Source of the DNA: Siphonodentalium dalli
Taxonomy: Eukaryota; Mollusca; Scaphopoda; Gadilida; Siphonodentaliidae
Length of the DNA stretch: 64,000 nt
Direction: 5' to 3'
Assembly: GCA_032622095.1 (NCBI GenBank)
Contig: CP136066.1
Span: 156,013,152 to 156,077,151, forward strand
In this document: one piece after another, positions 54,961 through 64,000 of the stretch
Numbering within the stretch: position 1 is the stretch's first letter
Layout of the letters: each line of letters starts with the position of its first letter
Notes under the pieces: generated by a model
The model's input: only the letters and a program-made list of their open reading frames with translations
The model's database searches: none
What the model was told of the DNA's origin: nothing
Translations under genes and position numbers: made by a program

Positions 54961-57587
54961 AGACGGATAGATGGACAACCAACGATTGGTCAACCCGGAC
55001 GTGGACACCATGTGTACCATACTATGGTATGGCTACATATAAAATATGCGCCCCTCTCTACATATGTGTATCATCGCCACGTTATATATTGCTTATTTGG
55101 GGTGCACTCTCAATATATGTATTGGATCTTCGGCATAGGTAAGTGTCACATGAAGTTCATTGTGAAGACAGGAACATAAGTAAAATATGTATGTATTTTA
55201 GTTATTTGCAGTATACAGTCTTAATCAGAGTCTGTCCCTGTGGTCAATTGTATTATTGCCCACCAATCGTTATGGGTACAATGCATTGATATTGATCGAT
55301 AGGCTATTGTTTGGTAATGTTTTACACACGGGACGAAATCGCCCGCAGTCATACCGGGCCGCAGTGCATATGTTAGGCGCGTCGTGTGATGGATGTGGTA
55401 ATAACTCCAGGTTACCAGTTATTACAAAGAACATGATTGTCTCATAATGAATCGCCAATGTCTTCTTTTTTATAGTAACATATATTAAAAACTTCAGACG
55501 CATACTTTGTCGAGCTCGCTCGTATACTGTGATTTATTTGTTTGTGGTGGGGTGGAGTGGTCAATATTGAAGCCTCATTGCGGTTTGAAATGCTTGAGTT
55601 GTGCTCGCTTTTAGTCCCAGTCAAAATAAGGTGTTTTTTTTTAAATATAGAAAAGGTTCTTAACTTTTTTTCGAAACAGTGTACTATTGCATTGCACATA
55701 TTAAATTTCGTTTCGAGATCGGTGTGCAACTTGGGTATTTTCTCGAGTACCCAAAAAAGTCCCAATTCGCGATAGACTTGTATGGGTAGGGTTACAGTGA
55801 TGTGGAACTCTCCGCTGCGGTATTAATAACGGAATAGCAACTACATATGCCAAAATAATGATATTAATAAGTTTATATCAAAATATAGGCAGAACAGCGT
55901 TATTGTTATAAATGAATTACATTCAGTAACTATATTGTTGGCGGAATCATTGCTGCAAGTTTAGCACCCAATTATTCGTCCAGAATAAAGTAGTAAATGT
56001 TTACATTTGTGCGTATTTCAAAGGTAATGGTTCTCAGAAACGGTACAGTCGATGTTGTTAGAATTTTCGACAATGTTAGTTTATTGCTACATTCTTGCAG
56101 TGGAGATAGGTTTGGATGCTAACTTATCGGTTTTATTTACTGAAATAAGTCCACATGCAATATATGTCATTAATATAGATTAAACATTTTGCACTGTATA
56201 GATTTAGAAATAACTATAGTGACTTAAACTTTTAGAAATATGAAAATTACATCTCGGCTCGTCCATATACTTGTGGTAATTCATGTGAAGACGCAAACCA
56301 TTTTTCCTTCAGAATAGATAAGAGGTGCAATTGAGCAACATCCTGATGTAAACATATTTTATTATTCCAAATAAATAGTCATACAGAATATATAACAATG
56401 ATTTATCATAATTTGGTGGAATAAATGGATTTGGCATAAAGCAAAGGTTGCTGAATTAAAGCCATATACATTATTGTCGTGATACCCCAGTCATGAGGAT
56501 TTTAGATGTATATATTACCCGGTGCGGTTTGATCCGTCACCCGGGTCTGTCCAACAGGGGGGGGGGGGGTAAATATAAATTGGTTGATGTAGTATTAAGG
56601 CATCTGTATGCGTGTGGATTTGGAATATGTATACATTTATATTTAAGTCTAACTATAGATTCATCATCCTGTGAAGTTCTGTTGAGAAGTATATGGCAAG
56701 ATTTACTATATTTTATGACAAAGAAAGGAATGGAATGCATGCGTATCTAGATATAATATACGGGGAGTGGATCTTTATGAATTTGCAGAGTACAGGGCTG
56801 TTGTTTGAAGAATATGACCGCAACGAAGACACCGAAATTATCCTCACTGCGTTATTCACTATATATGTTTCCAAAACAAGCATATAAATGGTCGTTCAAA
56901 TGTTTCAAGTTATAGTCTTTGAATGGACAAAATTTCAGTTGCAAATCCAGATGATGGGCAGAAAACTGTTATATAATCACTGTATATTGTGATTTAATTA
57001 ACATATTCTCAGTGGTTCCTAGAAAGCACAATTGTCTTATATAGCTATGACATAAAATATTATTTAAATATTATAAGTCATCACCATTTTGGAACGTATG
57101 TGTCCCAGGAGGTGCCCATAGAGTAATAGAACATAGATGAAATCGTAGAAACAAAATTTTTCCCCGTTTCGCTCCCAGAATTCTAACTAAGATATAGATA
57201 TAGAGTGGCACATAAAACACGTCGGTACCTCAACATGATCACAGTTTATTACACCGGATAAGTTTATAATGAAATGTATTGGAGCTTCCTCTTTCAACTG
57301 GTGTATAATACAAAATTATGGCATATGTTTTATATAATGTGATCTGAAGTTAGAAAATTAAGTGGGCCTTTAATGAATCGCAAGGTAAGTACGTTACGGC
57401 CTAAGAATGCTCATCTGAATAATGATATGCCTTCGGGGCAGCGCAAACAACAGGAACATAAACCACCTCAAGCATACAGAACTACTCGACACCTGTGATG
57501 TGGGGAAACTCCATCACCGAATGCTCAACTTAGCGACATTCCGCCAGCATTCATCTAGGATTACATGCTTGTTCTGGTGACACTATA
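54961..57587. other. Long non-coding stretch
   Basis: Frames do not exceed about 107 codons and have no motifs. A run of 11-12 G at about 56558-56569 is followed by TAAATATAAATT. I see nothing else to support. Confidence 0.4.
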
Positions 57588-57805
57588 TACAGCAATGTCC
57601 TAAATAATCGACTCCTTAACAACAGCAGAATTATGGGTAATTTTTCAGGATTTATTCGGAGATATGGCTTGTTGCCATTCATCAGAAAGCTTTTACTGAG
57701 AGCTTTCCGATCAATAGCAACAAGCCATATTTCCGACTAAATCCTAAAAAAATTACCCATAATTCTGCTGTGGTTAAGGAGTCGATTATTTAGGGCATTA
57801 CTGTA
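57588..57805. mobile_element. Hairpin MITE family A, full-length copy
   Basis: It starts TACAGCAATGTCCTAAATAA and ends GGAGTCGATTATTTAGGGCA, then TTACTGTA, with the palindrome centre near 57695. The ends are close to perfect inverse complements and the flanking bases are TA-rich. Confidence 0.88.
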
Positions 57806-57808
57806 CAT

Positions 57809-57971
57809 GTTATCGCTGCAGTGAATTGATCTGGGCGAAGTGTCACGTCTGGTTGAAGAGATTAGATCGCTGGATCAAACGAGCCGCCACAGGCGTCGAA
57901 TTTGATCCAGCGATCTGACCTCTTCAATGAGACGTGATGCGAAGCCCTGATCAATTCACTGCAACGATAAC
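57809..57971. repeat. 163-bp hairpin with ~70-base arms
   Basis: The sequence from GTTATCGCTGCAGTGAATTG inward to GATCGCTGGATCAAA is followed by a loop of about 20 bases and the near-exact inverse. It starts four bases after the MITE and shares no sequence with it. It is non-coding. Confidence 0.85.
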
Positions 57972-58980
57972 AGGTTTATTATATGACATGCTTTTTATTT
58001 AAAAAGCAGAATTGATTATGATATGAAACCACATGTAGGCCACTAGTAACAAGAATACAGAAGGAACTTTATTTTTGTATAATAAATCGTCCGGCTTTTT
58101 ACGGACATGCGCAGTATGCGAGATAGAGAAGGGTGGTATGACATCGGATCAAACTGTAGCTGATCCGATGGTCGGGAAATGATCGCTTTACTATAGCTGT
58201 ATTGGGATAAGAAAAACGAGTCATATAATAAATATTGATAAAAGTGTTATTCGAAATGAGAATGTGGGAATACTTTAACTTTAGCTTGTGCGAATGTATC
58301 TCGAGCAATAAATTAATTCGGTCTATGAGCTACAAAACTTTTTCCATAATTGTCCTGCTAATATAATGGGTTTATTGAATGTAATAACCTAACCACTGAG
58401 GTGGTTATGCATACGCTCAACTTCTTCATCGTACACTTATCGGCTGTTAAGCTATTATTAGCACGCCCGCGTGTATACTGTTCGGCAAATATTAGAAAGA
58501 TGTGGTCCGATGGTGGGGTGGGGGGGGGGGGGGGGTATAAATAGGAAATTGTTTATTTTCCGGTTTATTTAAAAGTCGAACTGCGCGACCAGGAGGCTGA
58601 GTCCGTTAAAAGGTGTAGTTGGGAATTTCAATTTCGTTTATTGTCCTTTACATTATTATGTCAATAATGTTGATTTTTGGTTAGTGACAAGCTATGTCAA
58701 TTACCAATAAAAGAAATTTTAAAGATAATTTGTAAGTCTTATATTTCAACTTTTATAGATATTTTTTTTCGTCTGCAGCTCACTGATGGTTGTGGTCGGA
58801 GACGGCCGAGTCGGCCACCGGTTCGCTAATTAGGTGCTGGTTGTTATTGTTATTTTAACGGAATTCTGAGATGGTCATTCGCGAAACCAATATATTTTAT
58901 ATTCTATAATTAAAATCATGGTATATAATATATTATCTTGTTTATGGATATTGTAGGAAGGCTAATTTGTCCGTGTCAAA
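57972..58980. other. Non-coding stretch with a poly-G run and TATA-like box
   Basis: A run of 16 G at 58520-58535 is followed at once by TATAAATA. A short inverted repeat CATCGGATCA / TGATCCGATG lies at about 58140-58170. No gene is supported. Confidence 0.4.
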
Positions 58981-59240
58981 TTGAGCTATAGCGATTTCTC
59001 GCTGGACAACACATTTCGGGTTTTCTTGGGGTGTGTATCCGCTGGATGTCTTATAGTTGCAGTGTGTAACCATTATGACCGCGTTAATTGCTTTCGATGT
59101 CTAGGTATGAACACTGGCTGGGCCATGCACTCTTGGCGGGAACACAATACCTCCGATTTGTGATCCGCATTTATAAGCTTTCTGCTGTGGTGAATGAGAA
59201 ACATGCAGTAATAAGCCGTAGGTTGGTTGTTTTAACGGAA
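58981..59240. repeat. Dispersed repeat B, uninterrupted copy
   Basis: This matches 35465-35623 and 37421-37620 in order (GACCGCGTTAATTGCTTTCG, then CAGTAATAAGCCGTAG). In this copy the two halves are close together, which supports the insertion of the element at 35624-37420 in the other copy. Confidence 0.6.
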
Positions 59241-59419
59241 TTCTGAGGCGGTGCATTCATGTAACCAATATATTTTATATTATAATTTATATTTATGGCT
59301 AATAATATGATCTTGAGGGCGTTACCATTTCTGATTATTGTTTTCTTGTCGCAAATGAGAAGAATAGATGCCTCGTTAGAGCCACATCTAAAAATAGAAT
59401 CTTTGGGTCTAAAATTGGT
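59241..59419. other. No supported feature
   Basis: This is short non-coding sequence between repeat B and the A-rich tract. Confidence 0.4.
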
Positions 59420-59620
59420 TGTACTATAATATTCCCAAAACTTCCAAAATATCAAAACCCAAAAAAAATTTCAAAACTTCCAAAAAATTTATTTTTTCCA
59501 AAAAATTTCAAAACCCTAAAATTAATTTTTTCCACAAAAAAATTCAAAACCCCCAAATTTCAAAAAAAGAAAAAATTTCAAAACCCTCAAAATTATTTCT
59601 CTAAAAAAAAAGTTTAAATA
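59420..59620. repeat. A-rich CAAAACCC/TTTCAAAA low-complexity tract
   Basis: Imperfect repeats of phrases like TTTCAAAACCC(T/C) and CAAAAAATTT run across about 200 bases. The Lys-rich frame through it is an artefact. Confidence 0.8.
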
Positions 59621-60431
59621 AAAAATTTATAACGAGTTTTTCGGTTTCTGATAATCTCGATATTAAAAAATATCGAATGTTAAATTATTTGCGCGTAATA
59701 TCTTTCGTTATTTTTTTGTTCAACCAATGTTTCAATGTATTTATTAATCGATGTTTAGAAATATCTTTATACCAATTATATGTGTATGGACAGTCGCTGT
59801 AATGTTGGACATTGTGACCAACGGTATGAATGCATACATTCCAGTGTTTAACGGACGCAGTTCATATAATTGTCATACCTGAAAATAGACACCATTACTT
59901 TTACATAAATAATAAAGAGCGTTTATTCTTTACTTATCTCTATATGAAGTTATTGAGTATATGACAGGCGTGTATTTTCGTGAATTATTGGAAGTATTGA
60001 AATGTACTATGTTGAATCACTAACGGTCGAAAATGGTAAGGCGAAATTACAACCCCCCAGAATGAACTGTCATATTGAATGAATAATGATTTAATCTCAG
60101 CCATTTTTACATGGAACATGAGCGATGTACACGCAATCACACACGCCACATTGGTGTTAACAATGTGTCTTTCACACCTTTGCTTTACCAAATGAATTCT
60201 ATTATTTCCCCGGTCACAGCTATATGGTATTCAGAAAACATATCGATTTGAGCAGAAATAGTTGTTTAACGGGTTAGTATCAATTAAGGTTGATAAACTG
60301 TGTCATTCACACGATAATTAGTTATCCAAAACATGCATACGTCCAGGACACTCAATTATAGAAATTGCTTTGATGACATTGTTATAACAACATTACGTAA
60401 TAACCACTTATCGCCCCACATTCATACTTAC
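59621..60431. other. No supported feature
   Basis: Sequence is A+T-rich with frames below 70 codons. Nothing is recognised. Confidence 0.4.
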
Positions 60432-60935
60432 GCTTTGGACATTTTATCAGTTTATCACGTGATCACTAAATGTGGCAATCGGGTATCCACCGATGCCTGC
60501 AATATATTATTTATAATAATTGGACTCATTGATCTCACGTGAATAATACTCTTAGTTGTTCCAATAAAATAGTTATCAAATTCGATCACCAATAGATTTG
60601 ACTGTGGAATGTAATGACCTTTAACTTATTTATCGATCTAAAGGGACACTCATTATGAATGAATGTTAACAATACAAGCGCACGGATGAAGAGCGTTCAA
60701 CATATAAAAAATTACTACACGAATGAATTGAACCTTGAAATTTATATTTCACATCTTACCAACAACAGCTACAGACATAATCATAGTGTTATACTGTCTT
60801 GCATGTACACACGCTATGACATCATTAAAGGCGGACAATCCACTCATGGTGTGACAACAGATACAGACATAGGCATAGTGTTATACAGTCTTCTATGTAC
60901 CCATGCGATGACACCATTAAAGTACATTGGATGTT
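60432..60935. repeat. Duplicated block (parts X and Y), first copy
   Basis: Part X (60432-60640) recurs at 61914-62113, sharing TTTATCAGTTTATCACGTGA and ATCACCAATAGATTTGACTG. Part Y (60640-60935) recurs at 62515-62795, and in degraded form at 62280-62440, sharing AAATTTATATTTCACATCTT and CATCATTAAAGGCGGACAAT. Frames of about 90 codons in Y are conserved only because the DNA is duplicated. Confidence 0.85.
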
Positions 60936-60963
60936 AGGTCTATGACTCTTGAGTATGCACCAA

Positions 60964-61627
60964 TCAATGAGCAAATGAGCAATAAAAATGAGCAAATGAG
61001 CAAGAAAGTGAGCAAATGAGCAAGAAAATGAGCAAATGAGCAAGAAAATGAGCAAATGAGCATAAAAATGAGCAAATGAGCAAGAAAATGAGCAAATGAG
61101 CAAGAAAATGAGCAAATGAGCAATAAAAATGAGCAAATGAGCAAAAAAATGAGCAAATGAGCAAGAAAATGAGCAAATGAGCAATAAAAATGAGCAAATG
61201 AGCAAATAAATGAGCAAATGAGCAAAAAAAATGAGCAAATGAGCAATAAAATGAGCAAATGAGCAATAAAAATGAGCAAATAAGCAAAAAAATGAGCAAA
61301 TGAGCAAGAAAATGAGCAAATGAGCAAGAAAATGAGCAAATGAGCAATAAAAATGAGCAAATGAGCAAGAAAATGAGCAAATGAGCAATAAAAATGAGCA
61401 AATGAGCAAATAAATGAGCAAATGAGCAAAAAAATGAGCAAATGAGCAAAAAAATGAGCAAATGAGCAAGAAAATGAGCAAATGAGCAAGAAAATGAGCA
61501 AATGAGCAATAAAAATGAGCAAATGAGCAAGAAAATGAGCAAATGAGCAAATAAATGAGCAAATGAGCAAAAAAATGAGCAATAAAATGAGCAAATGAGC
61601 AATAAAAATGAGCAAATGAGCAAAAAA
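60964..61627. repeat. 20-21 bp minisatellite, about 32 units
   Basis: The unit is ATGAGCAAATGAGCAAGAAA, with variants ending ATAAAA or AAAAA. Because the minus strand is free of stops and the unit is not a multiple of three, all three minus frames are open for over 200 codons. These are artefacts. Confidence 0.95.
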
Positions 61628-61913
61628 AACGGGCATACCTGTATGTAGGCCTATCAGTGGATGAATAGTCTGCCGGAGAAGTACTGTGTAGACAGGTCTT
61701 GTCGTTAAGAGAGTCAGACGAGAAGTGAAGGCTCGGCTATTAAAACATAGTAATGCGATAGCGAACATCAAACGAGTCTGCGCACGCATATCTGTCAAAG
61801 GATACAATGGCATTCATTGGTCAATTTATCCCCGGTGTCAGCTCAGTACCCAATCGGGACGAAGCCGAAGGTCAACTCATTTTTTTTTTGCTCATTATAG
61901 TACGTCACTTGGA
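61628..61913. other. Unique spacer between minisatellite and duplicated block
   Basis: This is non-coding sequence with a T10 run followed by GCTCATT near 61880, possibly a stray inverted scrap of the minisatellite unit. Confidence 0.4.
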
Positions 61914-62113
61914 CATTTTATCAGTTTATCACGTGATCACTAAATGTGTGCAATCGGGTATCCACCGATGCCTGCAATTTATTATTTATAATAATTGGAC
62001 TCATTGATCTCACGTAAATAATACTCTTAGTTGTTCCAATAAAATAGTTATCAAATTCGATCACCAATAGATTTGACTGTGGAATATAATGACCGTTAAC
62101 TTATTTATCGATC
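61914..62113. repeat. Duplicated part X, second copy
   Basis: This copy shares about 200 bases with 60440-60640 at high identity and in the same orientation. Confidence 0.88.
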
Positions 62114-62279
62114 TATGTTAGAACATGGTCTTAACAAAAAACTTGACCATAACAAAAATTACCTTACATTTATGCATGAATCTAATTAGACCATACGTAA
62201 ATATTGTCAGCTTATCGTCTGATGAGCAAATCCGATGTTTATCAAAAATAGTACAACTTCCAGTTGGTAATTACTCTTA

Positions 62280-62865
62280 CGAATGAAGAGCGTTGAACAT
62301 ATACGAAATTACTACACGAATGAACTGAAATTTATATTTTCACATCTTACCAACAACAGATACAGACATAGTCATAGTGTTATACTATCTTACATGTACC
62401 CACGCTATGACATCATTCGAAGGGGCAATACACTCAAGGAGTTAAAGTGACACGAAACAAGGGACGTGATGTAATATTGGTGTTTGAATCTTAAAGGAAC
62501 ACAAGACACTCTAAAGGGGCACTCATTATGAATGAATGTTAACAATACAAGCGCACGAATGAAGAGCGTTGAACATATACAAAATTACTACACGAATGAA
62601 TTGAACCTTGAAATTTATATTTCACATCTTACCAACAACAGCTACAGGCATTATCATAGGGTTATACTGTCTTGCATATACACACGCTATGACATCATTA
62701 AAGGCGGACAATCCACTCACGGTGTGACAACAGATACAGACATAGGCATAGTGTTATACAGTCTTCTATGTACCAATGCTATGACATAATTAAAGGGGGA
62801 TAATACACGCACGGTGTGGAATGTTAAAGTGACACGCGGTAAGGGACGTGATGTAATATTGGTGA
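62280..62865. repeat. Duplicated part Y, two tandem copies
   Basis: A degraded copy (62280-62490) and a fuller one (62515-62865) both end in TTAAAGTGACACG(A/C) and GGGACGTGATGTAATATTGG. The fuller one matches 60640-60925 closely. Confidence 0.85.
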
Positions 62866-62920
62866 AACCCCCTCCCCACTTATAGATATATAACGAAGAC
62901 GAGAATAACATGTTGATGAA

Positions 62921-62926
62921 GTTTAT
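62921..62926 (-). promoter_or_regulatory. Polyadenylation signal (minus strand) for the C2H2 gene
   Basis: The minus-strand sequence reads TTCAATAAACTTC just past the stop codon of the gene at 62933-63502, seven bases downstream. Confidence 0.6.
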
Positions 62927-62932
62927 TGAAAT

Positions 62933-63502
62933 TTAATCATTGTCTGAATCTTCGACCGTTAGATTTACTTCTAAGAGTTTCTTGAATTTTCTCATCGCTT
63001 CATCTGCAGCCCATTCATTATTATATCCGTGTTTGGTCAGTTTGACCATTTTCTTCACGATCATGGTATGTATGCGTGATGTTTTCAATCGATACTGGTA
63101 TTCTATTAATCGTCTATAACTTTTGAGAAACAGAGCAAACTCTGTGTCGATGGTATCCTCTTTTCCCGACATGCTCTCATCTCCCGAAATGCTCTCTTCT
63201 TCTTTCACATCATTGGTGACGCGTTTCATCATACTTTTGAATGTGTCCATCTCGTTGACACATCGCGCAGCTTTCTTAAGACCGAATACCGTTCTACTAC
63301 CGACGCCAGTACCATCTTCTGAATCTGATAGCGTTACACGTTCATCTTCATCTGAATCTAGAACCGCTTCGTCAGATTCATCGGTATCTTCTCCGAAGAG
63401 AGTTGGTTTTGTCTCAGACATAACTCCGTGTTTAATCTGTTTATGTCTTTGTAGATTGTAGTTCGTCGATAAAATAATGCCACATAAATCACACCCGTGC
63501 AT
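62933..63502 (-). CDS. C2H2 zinc-finger protein with acidic middle, Maverick-like
   Basis: The 189-residue protein starts with one C2H2 finger: C-x2-C-x12-H-x4-H as CDLCGIILSTNYNLQRHKQI plus KH (residues 4-25). An acidic Ser/Asp/Glu-rich region (about 37-65), SGDESMSGKEDTIDTE, and a helical basic C-terminus (SYRRLIEYQYRLKTSRIHTM, EAMRKFKKLLEV) follow. The finger suggests nucleic-acid binding. Single-finger proteins with acidic middles are frequent in Polinton/Maverick-type elements of marine invertebrates, but that is memory, not search. An AATAAA lies just beyond the stop. Its start overlaps the end of the upstream frame by 14 bases. The frame is intact. Confidence 0.72.
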   Translation of the reverse strand: MHGCDLCGIILSTNYNLQRHKQIKHGVMSETKPTLFGEDTDESDEAVLDSDEDERVTLSDSEDGTGVGSRTVFGLKKAARCVNEMDTFKSMMKRVTNDVKEEESISGDESMSGKEDTIDTEFALFLKSYRRLIEYQYRLKTSRIHTMIVKKMVKLTKHGYNNEWAADEAMRKFKKLLEVNLTVEDSDND

Positions 63503-63683
63503 TATCGCGAATTATTGGAAGAACCATCACTCTTATAAGTAGCGATAAAAAGAGAGAATAAGGTGTGGTATACAACCGTCGCTCTAAGAGTACGTTCGTC
63601 CCGGTGCTAGGGTATAGATATTTGACCGCCGGTGATTCAATTAATGCCAATTTATCAGTATGGTACTCTATGTATTCATTCAT
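63489..63683 (-). CDS. Small frame between two compact genes, unknown
   Basis: The 64-codon frame starts 7 bases after the stop of the upstream frame and overlaps the next gene by 14 bases. It begins MNEYIEYHTDKLALIESPAV and ends in a hydrophobic Leu/Ile stretch. No motif is recognised. Its main support is the tight packing; it may be chance, or the gap may be a short spliced or untranslated stretch. Confidence 0.3.
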   Translation of the reverse strand: MNEYIEYHTDKLALIESPAVKYLYPSTGTNVLLERRLYTTPYSLFLSLLIRVMVLPIIRDNARV

Positions 63684-63690
63684 GATTTGG

Positions 63691-64000
63691 CTAATCGTAT
63701 GACACTGATCTTTTCATTTTCTTCTTATTATTAGACAAACCTCCATCAGACACTCTCTTGTTGGTTTGTTTGGACGCTTTACGTGTGTTTGTCAACTTAT
63801 TTGCTGCAACTTCAGCCTTAGCCATTTCAATCGCTTGAGCGATGGGTGTCACCACGTTAATAAGTGGTTTTAGAACGTCTTCTTCACTATCACTAGTTTT
63901 AGTTCTGTCAATAAAGTATCGACCCTGATTATCTGGTATTAACTTCCCATCAACCATATCTCTGAAATGTTTTCTCCACATTTCAAGATCTGCTGGAATA
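63691..64000 (-). CDS. Basic-tailed protein, possibly Polinton/Maverick-type, truncated by the window edge
   Basis: The frame is open from the window edge. The first Met is at 63981 but the reading frame continues upstream (PADLEMWRKHFRDM), so the true start may lie outside. It reads MWRKHFRDMVDGKLIP, then YFIDRTKTSDSEEDV, an Ala-rich helix, and a Lys-rich nuclear-signal-like tail (NNKKKMKRSVSYD). The head resembles a family of small proteins that I associate with Polinton/Maverick elements in marine invertebrates. No polymerase, integrase, protease or capsid gene is in view to confirm this. Confidence 0.55.
   Translation of the reverse strand, partial: IPADLEMWRKHFRDMVDGKLIPDNQGRYFIDRTKTSDSEEDVLKPLINVVTPIAQAIEMAKAEVAANKLTNTRKASKQTNKRVSDGGLSNNKKKMKRSVSYD

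Noticed and set aside
55256-55765. Overlapping frames of 63-107 codons on both strands
   Set aside because: None has a motif, a signal peptide or supporting splice sites.
60825-61813. Three overlapping minus-strand frames of 219-298 codons rich in Leu/Ile/Ser/Phe/Cys/His
   Set aside because: All are translations of the 20-21 bp minisatellite in its three frames.

Overview
The window looks like intergenic, repeat-dominated DNA from an animal, most probably a marine invertebrate (a mollusc or another lophotrochozoan would fit, but the sequence does not settle the phylum). The reasons are non-LTR retrotransposons with endonuclease, reverse transcriptase and zinc-knuckle order, one of them with an esterase-type ORF1; a DNA transposon of the Academ kind with long terminal inverted repeats; hairpin MITEs; A+T-rich spacers with TA and poly-G tracts; and a multi-Kunitz secreted protein whose exon opens behind a plausible 3' splice site. 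Only one host gene is supported with confidence: the Kunitz exon at 51513-52495. No rRNA, tRNA or CRISPR array was seen.

Layout. 1-3600: dispersed repeats, a palindromic element (923-1372), a decayed LINE 3' fragment (2040-3215, minus) and a TA microsatellite. 3640-12640: a roughly 5 kb LINE on the minus strand (ORF1 with zinc knuckles and SGNH esterase; ORF2 with Cys-rich segment, APE endonuclease, RT and zinc knuckle), split by a 1.47 kb element (6057-7524, target duplication CTTAG) and by a second, plus-strand, 5'-truncated LINE (8466-10881) flanked by a 119-bp direct repeat. 12828-13754: an intact coiled-coil ORF1-type protein, head to head with the first LINE and with no ORF2. 13755-18200: degenerate tandem repeats mixed with hairpin MITEs. 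18499-25841: a 7.3 kb transposon with about 540-bp inverted repeats, a 3-bp duplication (ATT) and a broken transposase/nuclease reading frame. 26669-29806: an LINE ORF2 broken only by two in-frame TAA codons, with a (TATCC)n tail. 30167-31165: LINE ORF1 and RT fragments. 32735-37620: dispersed repeats split by a 480-bp palindrome-ended element and by a 1.8 kb GTTTAAAC-rich element. 37870-41775: an inverted pair of related exon-like segments enclosing a satellite that switches strand. About 42830-50520: a giant 48/60-bp minisatellite, largely open on both strands. 51513-52495: the Kunitz gene. 53207-62800: LINE fragment, two more MITEs, hairpins, duplicated blocks and a 20-bp minisatellite. 62933-64000: three compact minus-strand frames, one a C2H2 protein, that may be the edge of a Polinton/Maverick-type element running past the window.

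How the parts relate. Most of the window is layered mobile DNA. Three insertions can be read from their target duplications, so relative ages can be stated: the minus-strand LINE is older than both elements inside it, and the 119-bp duplication is still identical, so that insertion looks recent. Several LINE pieces (2.0-3.2, 3.6-12.6, 30.7-31.2 and 53.2-53.5 kb) share the same RT and C-x2-C-x8-H-x4-C tail or closely related motifs, so one retrotransposon lineage has seeded this locus repeatedly. Family names rest on motif recognition alone; no database search was possible.
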